DNA from: Cytophagales bacterium
GTDB taxonomy: Bacteria; Bacteroidota; Bacteroidia; Cytophagales; Spirosomataceae
Direction of reading: 5' to 3'
Assembly: GCA_013298215.1 (NCBI GenBank)
Contig: JAAFKE010000011.1
Location: 33,613 to 97,612, forward strand
Length of the DNA: 64,000 bases
Shown: piece by piece, positions 55,486 to 64,000 of the stretch
How the letters are laid out: each line of letters begins with the position of its first letter
Numbering within the stretch: position 1 is the first letter of the stretch
The notes under the pieces: model-generated
The model's input: the letters and a program-made list of their open reading frames with translations, nothing else
The model's database searches: none
Told to the model about the DNA's origin: nothing
Made by a program: the position numbers and the translations under genes

Positions 55486-55638
55486 GTTTGTGTACGAGCT
55501 TGCTTAAAATACACGAGGCCACGGCTGCAAAATACCGTGCGCGCTCAACTGGCCTTCAAGGTAATAATAATCCGCGTAAGGGTGTTGTTTGTTAGTGAAA
55601 ACAGACGGAACTTTGCACAATACCAATACAGACATATT

Positions 55639-57516
55639 TTGAATTATCTCTCTGCCGAAAATATCGCAAAATCATACGGCGCCAACTGGCTGTTTCGTAA
55701 CCTCACCGTTGGCCTCAGCCGGGGCGACAAAGTAGCACTCATTGGCACCAATGGCACTGGCAAAACATCGCTACTCAATATTTTGGCGGGCACAATCAGA
55801 ACCGACGAAGGCTTGGTAAGCATCCGAAAAGACATTCGGACGGCCTACTTAGACCAAAATCCGCAGTTCGACGAAAAACTACCCGTCATTGAGGTTCTTT
55901 TTGGAACGACCAATCCGTCGGCATTGGCCGTGAAAATGTACGAAAAAGCCATCCTGAAAGACGACTCAGACCTGCTGTCGGAGGCACTCGAACAAATGGA
56001 CAACCTGCAAGCGTGGGATTTTGAATCGAAGGTCAAACAAATTTTAGGCCGTTTGGGTATTCACGACGTAGATGCGCCCATTGGCCAGCTTTCGGGCGGG
56101 CAGCGCAAGCGGGTGGCCCTGGCGCAGGTGCTCATCGAAGAGCCCGACCTGCTCATTATGGACGAGCCAACCAACCACTTAGACTTAGACACCATCGAGT
56201 GGCTCGAGGAGTTTTTGAACACCGCCAACCAGACGCTCCTGATCGTTACGCACGACCGTTATTTTTTGGACAAAGTATGCAACATTGTCATGGAGCTCGA
56301 CCGCGGAACGCTCTATACCTACAAAGGAAACTACGCCTACTATTTGGAGAAAAAAGCCGAGCGCCAAGCCATTGATGTGGCCGAAACGGACAAAGCCAAA
56401 AATCAGCTCCGCAAAGAATTGGAGTGGATGCGCCGCCAGCCCAAAGCCCGAAGCACCAAAGCCCAGTACCGGATCGATGCTTTTTATGACCTCAAAGAGC
56501 GGGCTGGGTCGGTGCGCCGCGACGATAAATTAGACCTCAACGTGAAGTCGGACCGGCTGGGAAGTAAAATAATAGAATTAGAAAGCGTAAGTAAAAAATT
56601 TGGGGATAAAGTACTGATACACAGTTTCTTATATACCTTCAAGAAAAACGACCGGATTGGTATTGTGGGCAAAAACGGCATGGGAAAATCGACCCTGTTG
56701 AACATGATGGCTGGTTTGATACGCCCCGACACGGGAAAAGTTGTGAAGGGCGACACCATTAAAATTGGCTATTACACCCAAACCGAACTCGAATTTAAAG
56801 ACGACCAGCGGGTGTTGGACATTGTGAAGGACATTGCGGAGGTAGTAAAACTGGGTTCGGGACAAACCATCACGGCTTCGGCTTTTCTGACCTTATTTTT
56901 GTTCCCCCCCAGCAAACAACACGACCTGGTGTCGAAACTGAGCGGGGGAGAAAAGCGCCGTTTGCAGCTCCTAAAAGTACTGATCCAAAGTCCTAACTTT
57001 CTGATTTTAGACGAGCCAACCAACGACTTGGACGTGACAAGTTTGAACGTCTTGGAAGAATTTTTGTTGAACTTCGACGGCATTCTGGTCTTGGTGTCGC
57101 ACGATCGGTATTTTATGGATCGGTTGGTAGATCACCTTTTTGTGTTTGAGGGCGAAGGTAAAATCAGGGATTTCCCCGGCAATTATACCGACTACCGCGA
57201 AGTGGCCAGCGACGAACTGCTGGCTCTGAGCGGCCAGAAAGCCGACCAAAAGGTCAAAAAAAATGAGCCCGCCAAGGTTGTTTCTGCCCCCGAAGCACCC
57301 AAACGCAAGCTAAATTTCAAGGAACAGCGCGAATATGCAAGCCTCGAAGCCGACATTGACGCGCACGAAACCAAAAAAGCAGACTTAATTGAGAGGCTTA
57401 ACGGTGGCTCGACAGACCACGCTGAGGTGACGGCCTGGGCCAAAGAAATAAACCAATTAGATACGATTATCGCTCAAAAATCTGACCGCTGGCTCGAACT
57501 GGCCGAGTTTGTATAA
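55639..57516 (+). CDS. ABC-F family ATPase, probably TTG start
   Basis: This 625-residue protein has two ABC domains on one chain and no membrane part. Walker A motifs are GTNGTGKTS (36-44) and GKNGMGKST near 345. Signature motifs are QLSGGQRKRVALAQ and KLSGGEKRRLQLL, with MDEPTNHLDLD and LDEPTNDLDV as Walker B. The ABC-F linker carries RRQPKARSTKAQYRIDAFY. The C-terminus is a charged coiled coil (EQREYASLEADIDAHETKK). Such proteins act on ribosomes and may help translation or antibiotic tolerance. No ATG fits; TTG 55639 gives MNYLSAENIAKSYG, the usual start. The longer frame runs over the oxidase gene. Confidence 0.92.
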   Translation: MNYLSAENIAKSYGANWLFRNLTVGLSRGDKVALIGTNGTGKTSLLNILAGTIRTDEGLVSIRKDIRTAYLDQNPQFDEKLPVIEVLFGTTNPSALAVKMYEKAILKDDSDLLSEALEQMDNLQAWDFESKVKQILGRLGIHDVDAPIGQLSGGQRKRVALAQVLIEEPDLLIMDEPTNHLDLDTIEWLEEFLNTANQTLLIVTHDRYFLDKVCNIVMELDRGTLYTYKGNYAYYLEKKAERQAIDVAETDKAKNQLRKELEWMRRQPKARSTKAQYRIDAFYDLKERAGSVRRDDKLDLNVKSDRLGSKIIELESVSKKFGDKVLIHSFLYTFKKNDRIGIVGKNGMGKSTLLNMMAGLIRPDTGKVVKGDTIKIGYYTQTELEFKDDQRVLDIVKDIAEVVKLGSGQTITASAFLTLFLFPPSKQHDLVSKLSGGEKRRLQLLKVLIQSPNFLILDEPTNDLDVTSLNVLEEFLLNFDGILVLVSHDRYFMDRLVDHLFVFEGEGKIRDFPGNYTDYREVASDELLALSGQKADQKVKKNEPAKVVSAPEAPKRKLNFKEQREYASLEADIDAHETKKADLIERLNGGSTDHAEVTAWAKEINQLDTIIAQKSDRWLELAEFV

Positions 57517-57547
57517 TGTTACGCCCCAAAACACCGACTCACGTATC

Positions 57548-58174
57548 ATGCAAAGCATCATTGATTTTTTTCAATTCCTGCTCAACTCCGAAGAAATAAT
57601 CCGAACGGGCGGCCTCATCACGATTACGCTCATTATTTACGCCGAAAACGGCCTGTTTTTTGGGTTTTTCTTGCCTGGAGACTACCTGTTATTTTTGGCG
57701 GGCATTTTTTGCGGGACAAAAATATTGGCGGTAAGCATTTGGTTGTTAATGGGTTGTGTACTTGGTGCGGCCGTTTTGGGATCGCTAACGGGTTACGCAT
57801 CCGGCCGTTTTTTTGGCGAAAACATAGAAACCCGTAAAGACTCCTTTTTCTTCAAGAAAGAATACATCACGAACACCCGAAAGTATTTTGAAAAATACGG
57901 CAGTCAAACGCTCGTCATCGCGCGGTTTCTGCCAGTTATCCGCACGTTTGCCCCCATTTTGGCGGGTATCACAAACATGAACTTCTACAATTTTATGCTC
58001 TACAACGTGCTCGGAGGCATAATTTGGACGCTCACGCTGGTGGGCGGTGGCTACTACCTCGGCGAACGATACCCGTGGATCATTGATTTCGTGCCCTACG
58101 TAATCGTATTCTTTCTGGGCATTACCACCTTCACCGTCATTAAAGGCTACCGAAACGCCCGAAAGGAGTTTTGA
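57548..58174 (+). CDS. DedA family membrane protein
   Basis: This 208-residue inner-membrane protein is of the DedA/SNARE-associated type, which move or flip undecaprenyl phosphate or phospholipids in other bacteria. LIIYAENGLFFGFFLPGDYLL, GYASGRFFGENIE, FEKYGSQTLVIARFLPVIRTF and APILAGITNMNFYNF are the family signatures, with the functional Arg and Pro in RFLPVIRTF. It begins 31 bp after the ABC-F gene and may be co-transcribed. A longer in-frame start at 57509 is less likely. Confidence 0.92.
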   Translation: MQSIIDFFQFLLNSEEIIRTGGLITITLIIYAENGLFFGFFLPGDYLLFLAGIFCGTKILAVSIWLLMGCVLGAAVLGSLTGYASGRFFGENIETRKDSFFFKKEYITNTRKYFEKYGSQTLVIARFLPVIRTFAPILAGITNMNFYNFMLYNVLGGIIWTLTLVGGGYYLGERYPWIIDFVPYVIVFFLGITTFTVIKGYRNARKEF

Positions 58175-58234
58175 GTTGGGGGTGGGGCAGGACTGGGCAT
58201 CAAAAACTCAGCCCACCCCACACACCCCCCAAGT

Positions 58235-59665
58235 TTATTTCAACCATTTATTGGCGTTGATGATGGGCATTGGGTAGTCGGCCCCCAAAATTGCACCAAA
58301 GCGTTGCTGATCGGCGCGACTCAAAGTCCAAACTTGGTGCACTTGTTTGGCGGGAACTCCCTCCAACTCGGGCAACCAATGCTTCACGTAGCTGCCGTCG
58401 GCATCGTATCGGGTGGCCTGAAAGTGAATATTAAAGTACCGATTCTCGCGCGGATCGTTGCCCACACCCGCCACGTAGTTCCAGTTTCCCCAGTTGCTAC
58501 AAACATCATAGTCAATCAGTTGGCTCTCAAACCACGCCGCCCCCCACGTCCAATCGATCCCTAAATCTTTGGCCAAAAAACTCGCCACGTTTTGCCGCCC
58601 CCGGTTCGACATAAACCCCGTTTCTTTCAGCTCGCGCATATTGGCATCTACCAGCGGCACGCCCGTGGTGCCATCAATCCACTTCTGGAACAACGGCACG
58701 TTCCTAACCCACTTGGTCACAAGATCGTTTTTGATACCTGGCGTTTTAAATATTCTCGTTCCAAATTTTAGGGCTACAAACCTAAAATAGTCGCGCCAAA
58801 TGAGTTCAAATACAAGCCAATACGTAGAATCATTGCTGACGCGCTCGCGCTCGTAGCGTTTTACTTCTTCGTACACGCGGCGCGGCGACAGGCATCCCAA
58901 CGAGAGCCACACCGAAAACTTCGACGAGTAGTCGGCCCCCAACATTTGGTTGCGCGTTTCTTTATAAACCTTCAATTGGTCGTGCTCCCAGATGTATGCT
59001 TGCAGCCGTTTTAGGGCTTCGGTTTCGCCGCCTCTGAACGGCAACACCCCGCGCGGGTCTATTTCGGGAACGGTGGCCAGCGGAATCAAATCGTTGATTG
59101 CTGGCATTCTACCAGCTTCAACGCCCGCGGGGTAGAGTATTTCGGTCGGATCCTCGAAAGTGGGCCTTACTTTTGAACTGCGCTCAACAGCTTTCCTAAA
59201 ATCGGTGAAAACATCGGGCAACTTAGCAAACCAAAACGGTAGGTCTTTGGGATGATACAGCGTGGACGACCAAAACTGTTCAAAATCAACGTTTTTGGTT
59301 TTGAGTTTTTTGGTTAAATCGGCCTCAACCTGGGTCTCTTCCTGGGTTACTTCTTTGCTGGTATAAATGGCGGTGGCATCCAACATTTGGGCCATTTCAA
59401 AAAGTACAGTTTCGGGCTTTCCCGTTCTCACTACCAAGTCAGCGTCGAGGTTGCGCAGGCTGCGGCGCAAATCTTGCACTGACTCTAACAAAAATTGGGC
59501 GCGAAAAACACCCGTTTTAGTGAAACCCAACGATGTTTCGGCAAAGTGGCGGGGGTCAAAACAATAAACGGGGATCACCTCGTCGGCTTGTTGGGTTGCT
59601 TTCAAAAACCCCTCGTTGTCGTGAACCCTCAAATCGTTTCTGAACCAATAAATAATGCGTTTCAT
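58235..59665 (-). CDS. Cryptochrome DASH / photolyase-like flavoprotein
   Basis: This 476-residue protein has an N-terminal photolyase alpha/beta domain starting MKRIIYWFRNDLRVHDN. The C-terminal FAD domain contains YSSKFSVWLSLGCLSPR, VFELIWRDYFRFVALK, MRELKETGFMSNRGRQNVAS and GAAWFESQLIDYDVCSNWGNW, the latter two typical of CRY-DASH. It is expected to repair cyclobutane dimers in single-stranded DNA or to sense light. It is placed between DedA and mutS. ATG 59665 is used; a longer frame adds 27 residues. Confidence 0.93.
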   Translation of the reverse strand: MKRIIYWFRNDLRVHDNEGFLKATQQADEVIPVYCFDPRHFAETSLGFTKTGVFRAQFLLESVQDLRRSLRNLDADLVVRTGKPETVLFEMAQMLDATAIYTSKEVTQEETQVEADLTKKLKTKNVDFEQFWSSTLYHPKDLPFWFAKLPDVFTDFRKAVERSSKVRPTFEDPTEILYPAGVEAGRMPAINDLIPLATVPEIDPRGVLPFRGGETEALKRLQAYIWEHDQLKVYKETRNQMLGADYSSKFSVWLSLGCLSPRRVYEEVKRYERERVSNDSTYWLVFELIWRDYFRFVALKFGTRIFKTPGIKNDLVTKWVRNVPLFQKWIDGTTGVPLVDANMRELKETGFMSNRGRQNVASFLAKDLGIDWTWGAAWFESQLIDYDVCSNWGNWNYVAGVGNDPRENRYFNIHFQATRYDADGSYVKHWLPELEGVPAKQVHQVWTLSRADQQRFGAILGADYPMPIINANKWLK

Positions 59666-59968
59666 TGTGTTTTCTTTTTTGTCTTGTTTAATTAAACTAA
59701 CCCCAACACCCCGCCAACTGTTCGCAAATAGGTGTCTAAAACGCAAAATAGTTGGTCTTTGGGCACCATTATAGCCCTAGCGGGCGAGGACGCTTGGCCA
59801 AACATGGCATAAATTGCGGCTCATACTGATAATTTCTGTAAATTTGTAATTGAGTACTACCTAAAAACGTGGCGAAGAACTCAGTCATAAAGCGCTAACT
59901 TTTAAAAATTATTCGGGCTTATCACTCGTCATTTGCTTGATCCGTTCATAAATCGTAATTCAGTATAA
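59666..59968. other. Divergent intergenic region, 303 bp
   Basis: This region lies between the CRY-DASH and mutS genes. It contains a TAAATTTG box at 59839-59846 that probably serves mutS. No RNA gene or convincing promoter for the leftward gene is seen. Confidence 0.5.
59839..59846 (+). promoter_or_regulatory. -7 box of a likely mutS promoter
   Basis: TAAATTTG matches TAnnTTTG; ATTG at 59813-59816 with 22-nt spacing is a weak -33 element. The leader to the ATG would be about 115 bp. Confidence 0.5.
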
Positions 59969-62602
59969 ATGGCCCGCACCGCTAAAGGCACCGTCCCGCC
60001 CGTGATCCAAAAAGAAACCCCGCTCAACAAACAATACAACCAAATTAAGGGCAAGTATCCGGGCGCGTTGTTGCTGTTTAGGGTCGGAGATTTTTATGAA
60101 ACGTTTGGTGAAGATGCCATCCGGGCCAGCAAAATTTTGGGCATCGTGCTAACGCGCCGAAACAACGGAGGCGCGCAAGAAGAGCTGGCGGGGTTTCCGC
60201 ACCACTCCTTAGACACCTACCTACCCAAACTGGTGCGGGCGGGCGAGCGGGTGGCCATTTGCGACCAGCTCGAAGACCCCGCCACGGCCAAGGGCATTGT
60301 GCGGCGCGGCGTAACTGAGCTCGTTACGCCGGGGGTTTCTTTCAACGACAACGTGCTCGACATTAAGCGCAATAATTACCTCGCCTCCGTTCATTTTGCC
60401 GACAAAGACCAATTTGGGGTGGCATTTCTGGATGTTTCGACGGGCGAATTTATGGCCACGCAGGGCAACCTTGCCTACATGGAAAAACTTTTGCAGGGTT
60501 TTGCACCGTCGGAGGTGCTGTTTTGCAAAAAACACCGCACCGAATTTTTAGAACACTTTGGCACTGACCGTTTCAGCACCTTTCAGTTCGACGACTGGGC
60601 ATATACCTACGATTTTGCCTACCCGTTGCTCACAACTCACTTTCAGACCAATTCGCTCAAAGGTTTTGGGATAGATGTGCTGCCCCACGGCATTGTGGCG
60701 GCGGGGGTTATTTTGCACTATTTGGCCGAAACCGAGCACCGCGACGTGTCGCACATTACCCGAATAACGCGCTTAGACGAAGAAAAACACGTGTGGCTCG
60801 ATCGCTTCACGATCAGAAACTTAGAACTCGTTTTCCCCCAGCAAGAGGGAGGCGTGCCTTTAATCCAAATCTTAGACCACACCACCACCCCAATGGGCGC
60901 ACGGCTGCTTAGGAAGTGGTTGGTGTTGCCGCTCAAAGAAAAAACGCCCATCGAAGAGCGTCTAAATACCGTTGAGGTGCTGCTGACCAACGAAGACCTG
61001 GCCGATGAGTTAGAAAACCTCATGAAACCCATCGGTGATTTGGAGCGGCTGATCTCGAAGGTAGCCGTGCGGCGCATAAACCCGCGCGAGATGCTCCAAC
61101 TCAAACGCGCCCTTCGGCAAATTGAGCCCATGCGCCAGCTACTGCGCCCACAAACGGAGGGTGTTTGGACCGAAAAGTACGCCGACCAATTGAACCCGTG
61201 CGGGTTTTTGCTCCAAAAAATAGAAACCGAACTGCGCGACGACCCACCCGTGGTGACCAACCAAGGCGGGATGGTGAAAACGGGCATTGATCCAGCGCTC
61301 GATGAGCTGCACGCGCTGGCGTTTACGGGCAAAGATTACCTGCTCCAACTTCAAAACCGCGAGATTCAACGGACGGGTATTACGTCGCTCAAAATCGCGT
61401 TCAATAAGGTGTTTGGGTATTATTTGGAGGTAACAAACTCCCACAAAGACCGCGTACCAAACGACTGGATTCGCAAACAAACCCTCGTCAATGCCGAACG
61501 CTACATAACGCCCGAACTCAAAATATACGAAGAAAAAATACTAAGTGCCGAAGATAAAATAGCCGTAATAGAACAACGTATTTTTACCGATCTGGTAAAC
61601 ACCGCCAACGAGTACGTGCCGCAAATTCAGCAAAACGCGCGGGTCATTTCAGTCCTGGATGCCTTGTTGTCGTTTGCCAAAGTAGCCCGAAAGCATAATT
61701 ATTGCAAACCCCAGATCAGCGAAAGTAAAACCATAAAAATTAAAGCTGGCCGCCACGCAGTGATCGAACAGCAACTACCACTCGGCGAAAGTTACGTACC
61801 GAACGACATTGAACTGGACGACCAAGACCAGCAGATTATTATTATAACGGGGCCAAACATGGCGGGCAAATCGGCGCTGCTTCGCCAAACAGCGTTAATT
61901 GTACTGATGGCTCAGATCGGCAGCTACGTACCCGCTTCGGCGGCCGAAATCGGCCTGGTAGATAAAGTTTTTACCCGAGTTGGTGCCTCCGACAACCTGG
62001 CCCGGGGAGAGAGTACCTTCATGGTTGAAATGACCGAGACGGCCAGTATCCTCAATAATTTATCCGACCGCAGCCTGATTCTGATGGACGAGATCGGGCG
62101 CGGCACCAGCACCTACGACGGCGTGAGTATTGCCTGGAGCATTGCCGAGTTTTTGCACAACCACCCCACCTTCCGCGCCAAAACGCTTTTTGCCACCCAC
62201 TACCACGAACTCAACGAACTGGCCAAAGACCTGCCCAGGGTCAGAAACTTCAACGTGGCCGTGAAGGAAGTTGGCAATAAAGTTATCTTTTTGCGCACCC
62301 TAAAATCGGGCGGAAGCCAGCACAGCTTCGGTATTCACGTGGCGCAAATGGCTGGTATGCCGCAAGGGGTGGTGCTGCGCGCCAACGAAATTATGCACCA
62401 GTTGGAACAAAGCCACTCCAAAGAAGCAACAACGCGCAAAATCAAAGAAATGCCGAAGAGCAATTATCAGCTCAGTTTTTTTGAGCCCGCCAACCCGAAA
62501 TTAGAGGAATTAAAAGAAAAATTGAAGAAAATAGATGTGAACACCCTCTCGCCGATCGAGGCACTGCTAAAACTAAACGAACTCCAAAAACTGGTTGAAT
62601 AA
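59969..62602 (+). CDS. mutS: DNA mismatch repair protein MutS
   Basis: MutS, 877 residues, detects mismatches and small loops and recruits MutL. The mismatch-binding motif is in RVGDFYETFGEDA (Phe and Glu of F-x-E). The connector, lever and clamp domains follow, and the ATPase has Walker A GPNMAGKSALLRQ at about 628, MVEMTETASIL, LMDEIGRGTSTYDG (Walker B and D loop) and FATHYHEL. The C-terminal dimerisation segment ends LLKLNELQKLVE. The FAH and AlkA-like genes follow with short gaps of about 24 bp each and may form an operon. Confidence 0.98.
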   Translation: MARTAKGTVPPVIQKETPLNKQYNQIKGKYPGALLLFRVGDFYETFGEDAIRASKILGIVLTRRNNGGAQEELAGFPHHSLDTYLPKLVRAGERVAICDQLEDPATAKGIVRRGVTELVTPGVSFNDNVLDIKRNNYLASVHFADKDQFGVAFLDVSTGEFMATQGNLAYMEKLLQGFAPSEVLFCKKHRTEFLEHFGTDRFSTFQFDDWAYTYDFAYPLLTTHFQTNSLKGFGIDVLPHGIVAAGVILHYLAETEHRDVSHITRITRLDEEKHVWLDRFTIRNLELVFPQQEGGVPLIQILDHTTTPMGARLLRKWLVLPLKEKTPIEERLNTVEVLLTNEDLADELENLMKPIGDLERLISKVAVRRINPREMLQLKRALRQIEPMRQLLRPQTEGVWTEKYADQLNPCGFLLQKIETELRDDPPVVTNQGGMVKTGIDPALDELHALAFTGKDYLLQLQNREIQRTGITSLKIAFNKVFGYYLEVTNSHKDRVPNDWIRKQTLVNAERYITPELKIYEEKILSAEDKIAVIEQRIFTDLVNTANEYVPQIQQNARVISVLDALLSFAKVARKHNYCKPQISESKTIKIKAGRHAVIEQQLPLGESYVPNDIELDDQDQQIIIITGPNMAGKSALLRQTALIVLMAQIGSYVPASAAEIGLVDKVFTRVGASDNLARGESTFMVEMTETASILNNLSDRSLILMDEIGRGTSTYDGVSIAWSIAEFLHNHPTFRAKTLFATHYHELNELAKDLPRVRNFNVAVKEVGNKVIFLRTLKSGGSQHSFGIHVAQMAGMPQGVVLRANEIMHQLEQSHSKEATTRKIKEMPKSNYQLSFFEPANPKLEELKEKLKKIDVNTLSPIEALLKLNELQKLVE

Positions 62603-62626
62603 TTACCATCAAACCCTCCTACCACT

Positions 62627-63238
62627 ATGAAAATAATTTGCATTGGACGCAACTACGTAGATCATATCCACGAACTAAATAACCAAACTCCCGACGAACC
62701 CGTTATATTTTCCAAACCCGATACCGCCCTCTTGCAAGGCGGCGAACCGTTCTACTACCCCGATTTTTCGCAGGATATTCACCACGAAGTAGAAATTGTG
62801 GTAAAAATCAGCAAAATGGGGAAGAATATCGAAGAAAAATTTGCCCACAAATACTACGATCAGATTGGTGTAGGTATCGATTTTACGGCGCGCGACATCC
62901 AGTCTAAGCTAAAAGCCAAGGGCTTACCCTGGGAATTATCCAAGGCTTTCAACGGTTCGGCTCCCGTGTCTAACTTCGTACCCAAGAGTGAATTTGCCAA
63001 CGTACAAAATATAAATTTCAAATTAGAGGTAAATCAGCAACTCACACAACAGGGTAATACCAGTTTGATGTTGTTTTCAATCGATCAGATTATAGCGTTC
63101 ACATCGCGTTATTTCACCCTCAAAACGGGCGATTTAATTTTTACGGGCACCCCCAAAGGTGTAGGTGCAGTAAAAATCGGAGACCGGCTAACGGCCTACA
63201 TCGAAGACCAAAAGTTACTGGAATTTGACGTAAAATGA
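62627..63238 (+). CDS. Fumarylacetoacetate hydrolase (FAH) family protein
   Basis: This 203-residue protein has the FAH/2-keto-4-pentenoate hydratase fold: KIICIGRNYVDHIHE at the N-terminus, then FSKPDTALLQGG. The metal ligands are in IHHEVEIVVKI (Glu-x-Glu) and GIDFTARDIQ (Asp). LIFTGTPKGVGAV is the closing signature. It probably acts as an acylpyruvase or oxaloacetate decarboxylase type enzyme. The exact substrate is unknown. It is 24 bp after mutS and 24 bp before the glycosylase. Confidence 0.9.
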   Translation: MKIICIGRNYVDHIHELNNQTPDEPVIFSKPDTALLQGGEPFYYPDFSQDIHHEVEIVVKISKMGKNIEEKFAHKYYDQIGVGIDFTARDIQSKLKAKGLPWELSKAFNGSAPVSNFVPKSEFANVQNINFKLEVNQQLTQQGNTSLMLFSIDQIIAFTSRYFTLKTGDLIFTGTPKGVGAVKIGDRLTAYIEDQKLLEFDVK

Positions 63239-63262
63239 CCATATTTTCAAGATAGAATACTG

Positions 63263-63868
63263 ATGCAAAACCTGCTCCAAGACCCCGTTCTGAGAAATAT
63301 TATAGAAACCACCCAGTTAAATGAGCCTGCCTACAACTGGAAAAACGACGTTTACCTGTCGCTCATGCAAAGTATTGTGTCGCAACAAATCTCAGTAAAG
63401 GCCGCTGAATCCATATTCAAGCGTTTTTTGTTGCTTTTTCCAGACACCACCACCGAGGTAACGCCCAACTACCCATACCCAGAATTGCTATTGTCAAAAA
63501 GCCAAGAGGAGCTCAGAAGTGCGGGATTGTCGTTCCAAAAAATAAAGTACCTACAGAGTGTCGCCACTTTTTCACTCAATAATAACATGGCTTTCGAGTA
63601 CGTCAATACCATGAGCGACGAGGAAATTACGCAGTACCTGCTCCCAATAAAAGGAGTTGGGCGGTGGACGGTAGAAATGCTTTTGATCTTTGTGATGCAC
63701 CGGCCAGACGTATTTCCAGTCGATGACCTGGTTGTGCGCCAAAAGATAATAAAGGCGTACCAACTCACCACAACGGGCAAAGAGCTCCGAAGAGAATTAA
63801 TCGAATTAGCCGAGAAATGGCGACCAAACCGAACCTTAGCAAGTCGTTATTTCTGGGCTTGGAGTTGA
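63263..63868 (+). CDS. DNA-3-methyladenine glycosylase II-like (AlkA/HhH-GPD) protein
   Basis: This 201-residue DNA repair enzyme flips out and removes alkylated bases. It is of the HhH-GPD superfamily: LSLMQSIVSQQISVKAAESIF begins the fold, the helix-hairpin-helix is LLPIKGVGRWTVEML, and the catalytic Asp is in DVFPVDDLVV (about residue 155). It lacks the N-terminal domain of E. coli AlkA and has no iron-sulphur cluster cysteines. It is the last gene of a likely mutS-FAH-glycosylase unit and converges on a 5S rRNA gene. Confidence 0.92.
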   Translation: MQNLLQDPVLRNIIETTQLNEPAYNWKNDVYLSLMQSIVSQQISVKAAESIFKRFLLLFPDTTTEVTPNYPYPELLLSKSQEELRSAGLSFQKIKYLQSVATFSLNNNMAFEYVNTMSDEEITQYLLPIKGVGRWTVEMLLIFVMHRPDVFPVDDLVVRQKIIKAYQLTTTGKELRRELIELAEKWRPNRTLASRYFWAWS

Positions 63869-63881
63869 GCTACAAACGCAA

Positions 63882-63920
63882 AAAGTGCCCCGACGGCTGA
63901 TTAGGCTGTTGGGGCACTTT
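63882..63920. terminator. Terminator between the glycosylase gene and the 5S rRNA gene
   Basis: AAAGTGCCCC (63882-63891) pairs with GGGGCACTTT (63911-63920) around a 19-nt loop. On the reverse strand a T-run follows the stem, as expected for the end of the leftward rRNA operon. It may end both transcripts. Confidence 0.8.
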
Positions 63921-63933
63921 GGCTTGGTTTAAT

Positions 63934-64000
63934 ATTCAGGCATCTACCTACTTTTGCGGGGTTGAACCAGCTATCATCGGCGTTACGGGGCTTAACTTCT
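63934..64000 (-). rRNA. rrf: 5S ribosomal RNA, 3' part, cut by the window edge
   Basis: The reverse strand reads AGAAGTTAAGCCCC, then ACGCCGATGATAGC, and AGTAGGTAGATGCC near the 3' end. These are the conserved loop B/C, helix IV and 3' helix segments of bacterial 5S rRNA in the right order and spacing. About 67 of some 110 nt are inside the window. An rRNA operon transcribed leftward must lie to the right. Confidence 0.85.

Noticed and set aside
55324..55638. 105-codon upstream extension of the ABC-F protein
   Set aside because: It runs antisense to the oxidase gene and is a low-complexity Arg/Gly-rich stretch; homology begins at the TTG at 55639.

Overview
The window looks like chromosomal DNA of a Bacteroidota bacterium, most likely of the order Cytophagales. 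The sequence shows a SusC/SusD-type outer-membrane pair, secreted proteins with type IX secretion (T9SS) sorting domains of both the A type and the CHU/gliding type, an atpD-atpC cluster separated from the other ATP synthase genes, and several promoters of the Bacteroidota form TTTG-N19-21-TAnnTTTG. No species can be named from the sequence alone. Genes are dense, on both strands, and mostly housekeeping or envelope related.

Left part (1-16.3 kb): a DoxX-like fragment at the edge, a small lipoprotein, a family 2 glycosyltransferase, a DUF4833-type protein followed by an S41 processing protease, ispD coupled to a GreA-C-terminal-like protein, a rhomboid protease, two tandem paralogous subtilases with T9SS tails, then atpD, atpC and an OmpH/Skp chaperone closed by a strong terminator. 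Middle-left (16.3-28 kb): a two-domain fasciclin lipoprotein, a LytS/LytTR two-component pair with a beta-barrel protein, a decayed AraC regulator beside an aldehyde dehydrogenase and DUF779 gene, a T9SS lectin, an IS110-type transposase remnant running in frame into a VOC-fold gene, and a purQ-EamA-bioB operon.

Middle (28-42 kb): a SusC/SusD operon whose SusC gene carries one in-frame amber codon, murQ, a tiny conserved protein, a large HExxH metalloprotease, a collapsed sensor kinase, an alpha/beta hydrolase and cutC that overlap tail to tail by 68 bp, a beta-CASP MBL protein, a REP-like inverted repeat and a sodium:solute symporter. Right part (42-64 kb): valS, pdxJ-anmK, a PhoX-like lipoprotein with an imelysin-like/di-haem peroxidase fusion, a GH32 fructanase, a TPR/TonB-like pair, a flavin amine oxidase, an ABC-F protein probably starting at TTG, DedA, CRY-DASH, mutS, an FAH-family enzyme, an AlkA-like glycosylase, and the 3' part of a 5S rRNA gene at the right edge, which implies an rrn operon just outside.

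Functional themes are cell-wall sugar recycling (murQ and anmK), DNA repair (photolyase homologue, mutS, 3-methyladenine glycosylase), and secretion and breakdown of polymers (T9SS proteases, lectin, SusCD, GH32). The clearest unusual signals are gene-decay events: the amber SusC, the kinase that lost its core, the broken AraC regulator and the IS110 remnant. Also notable are the peroxidase/PhoX pair and the antisense gene overlap. I did not find a convincing new defence or mobile system.
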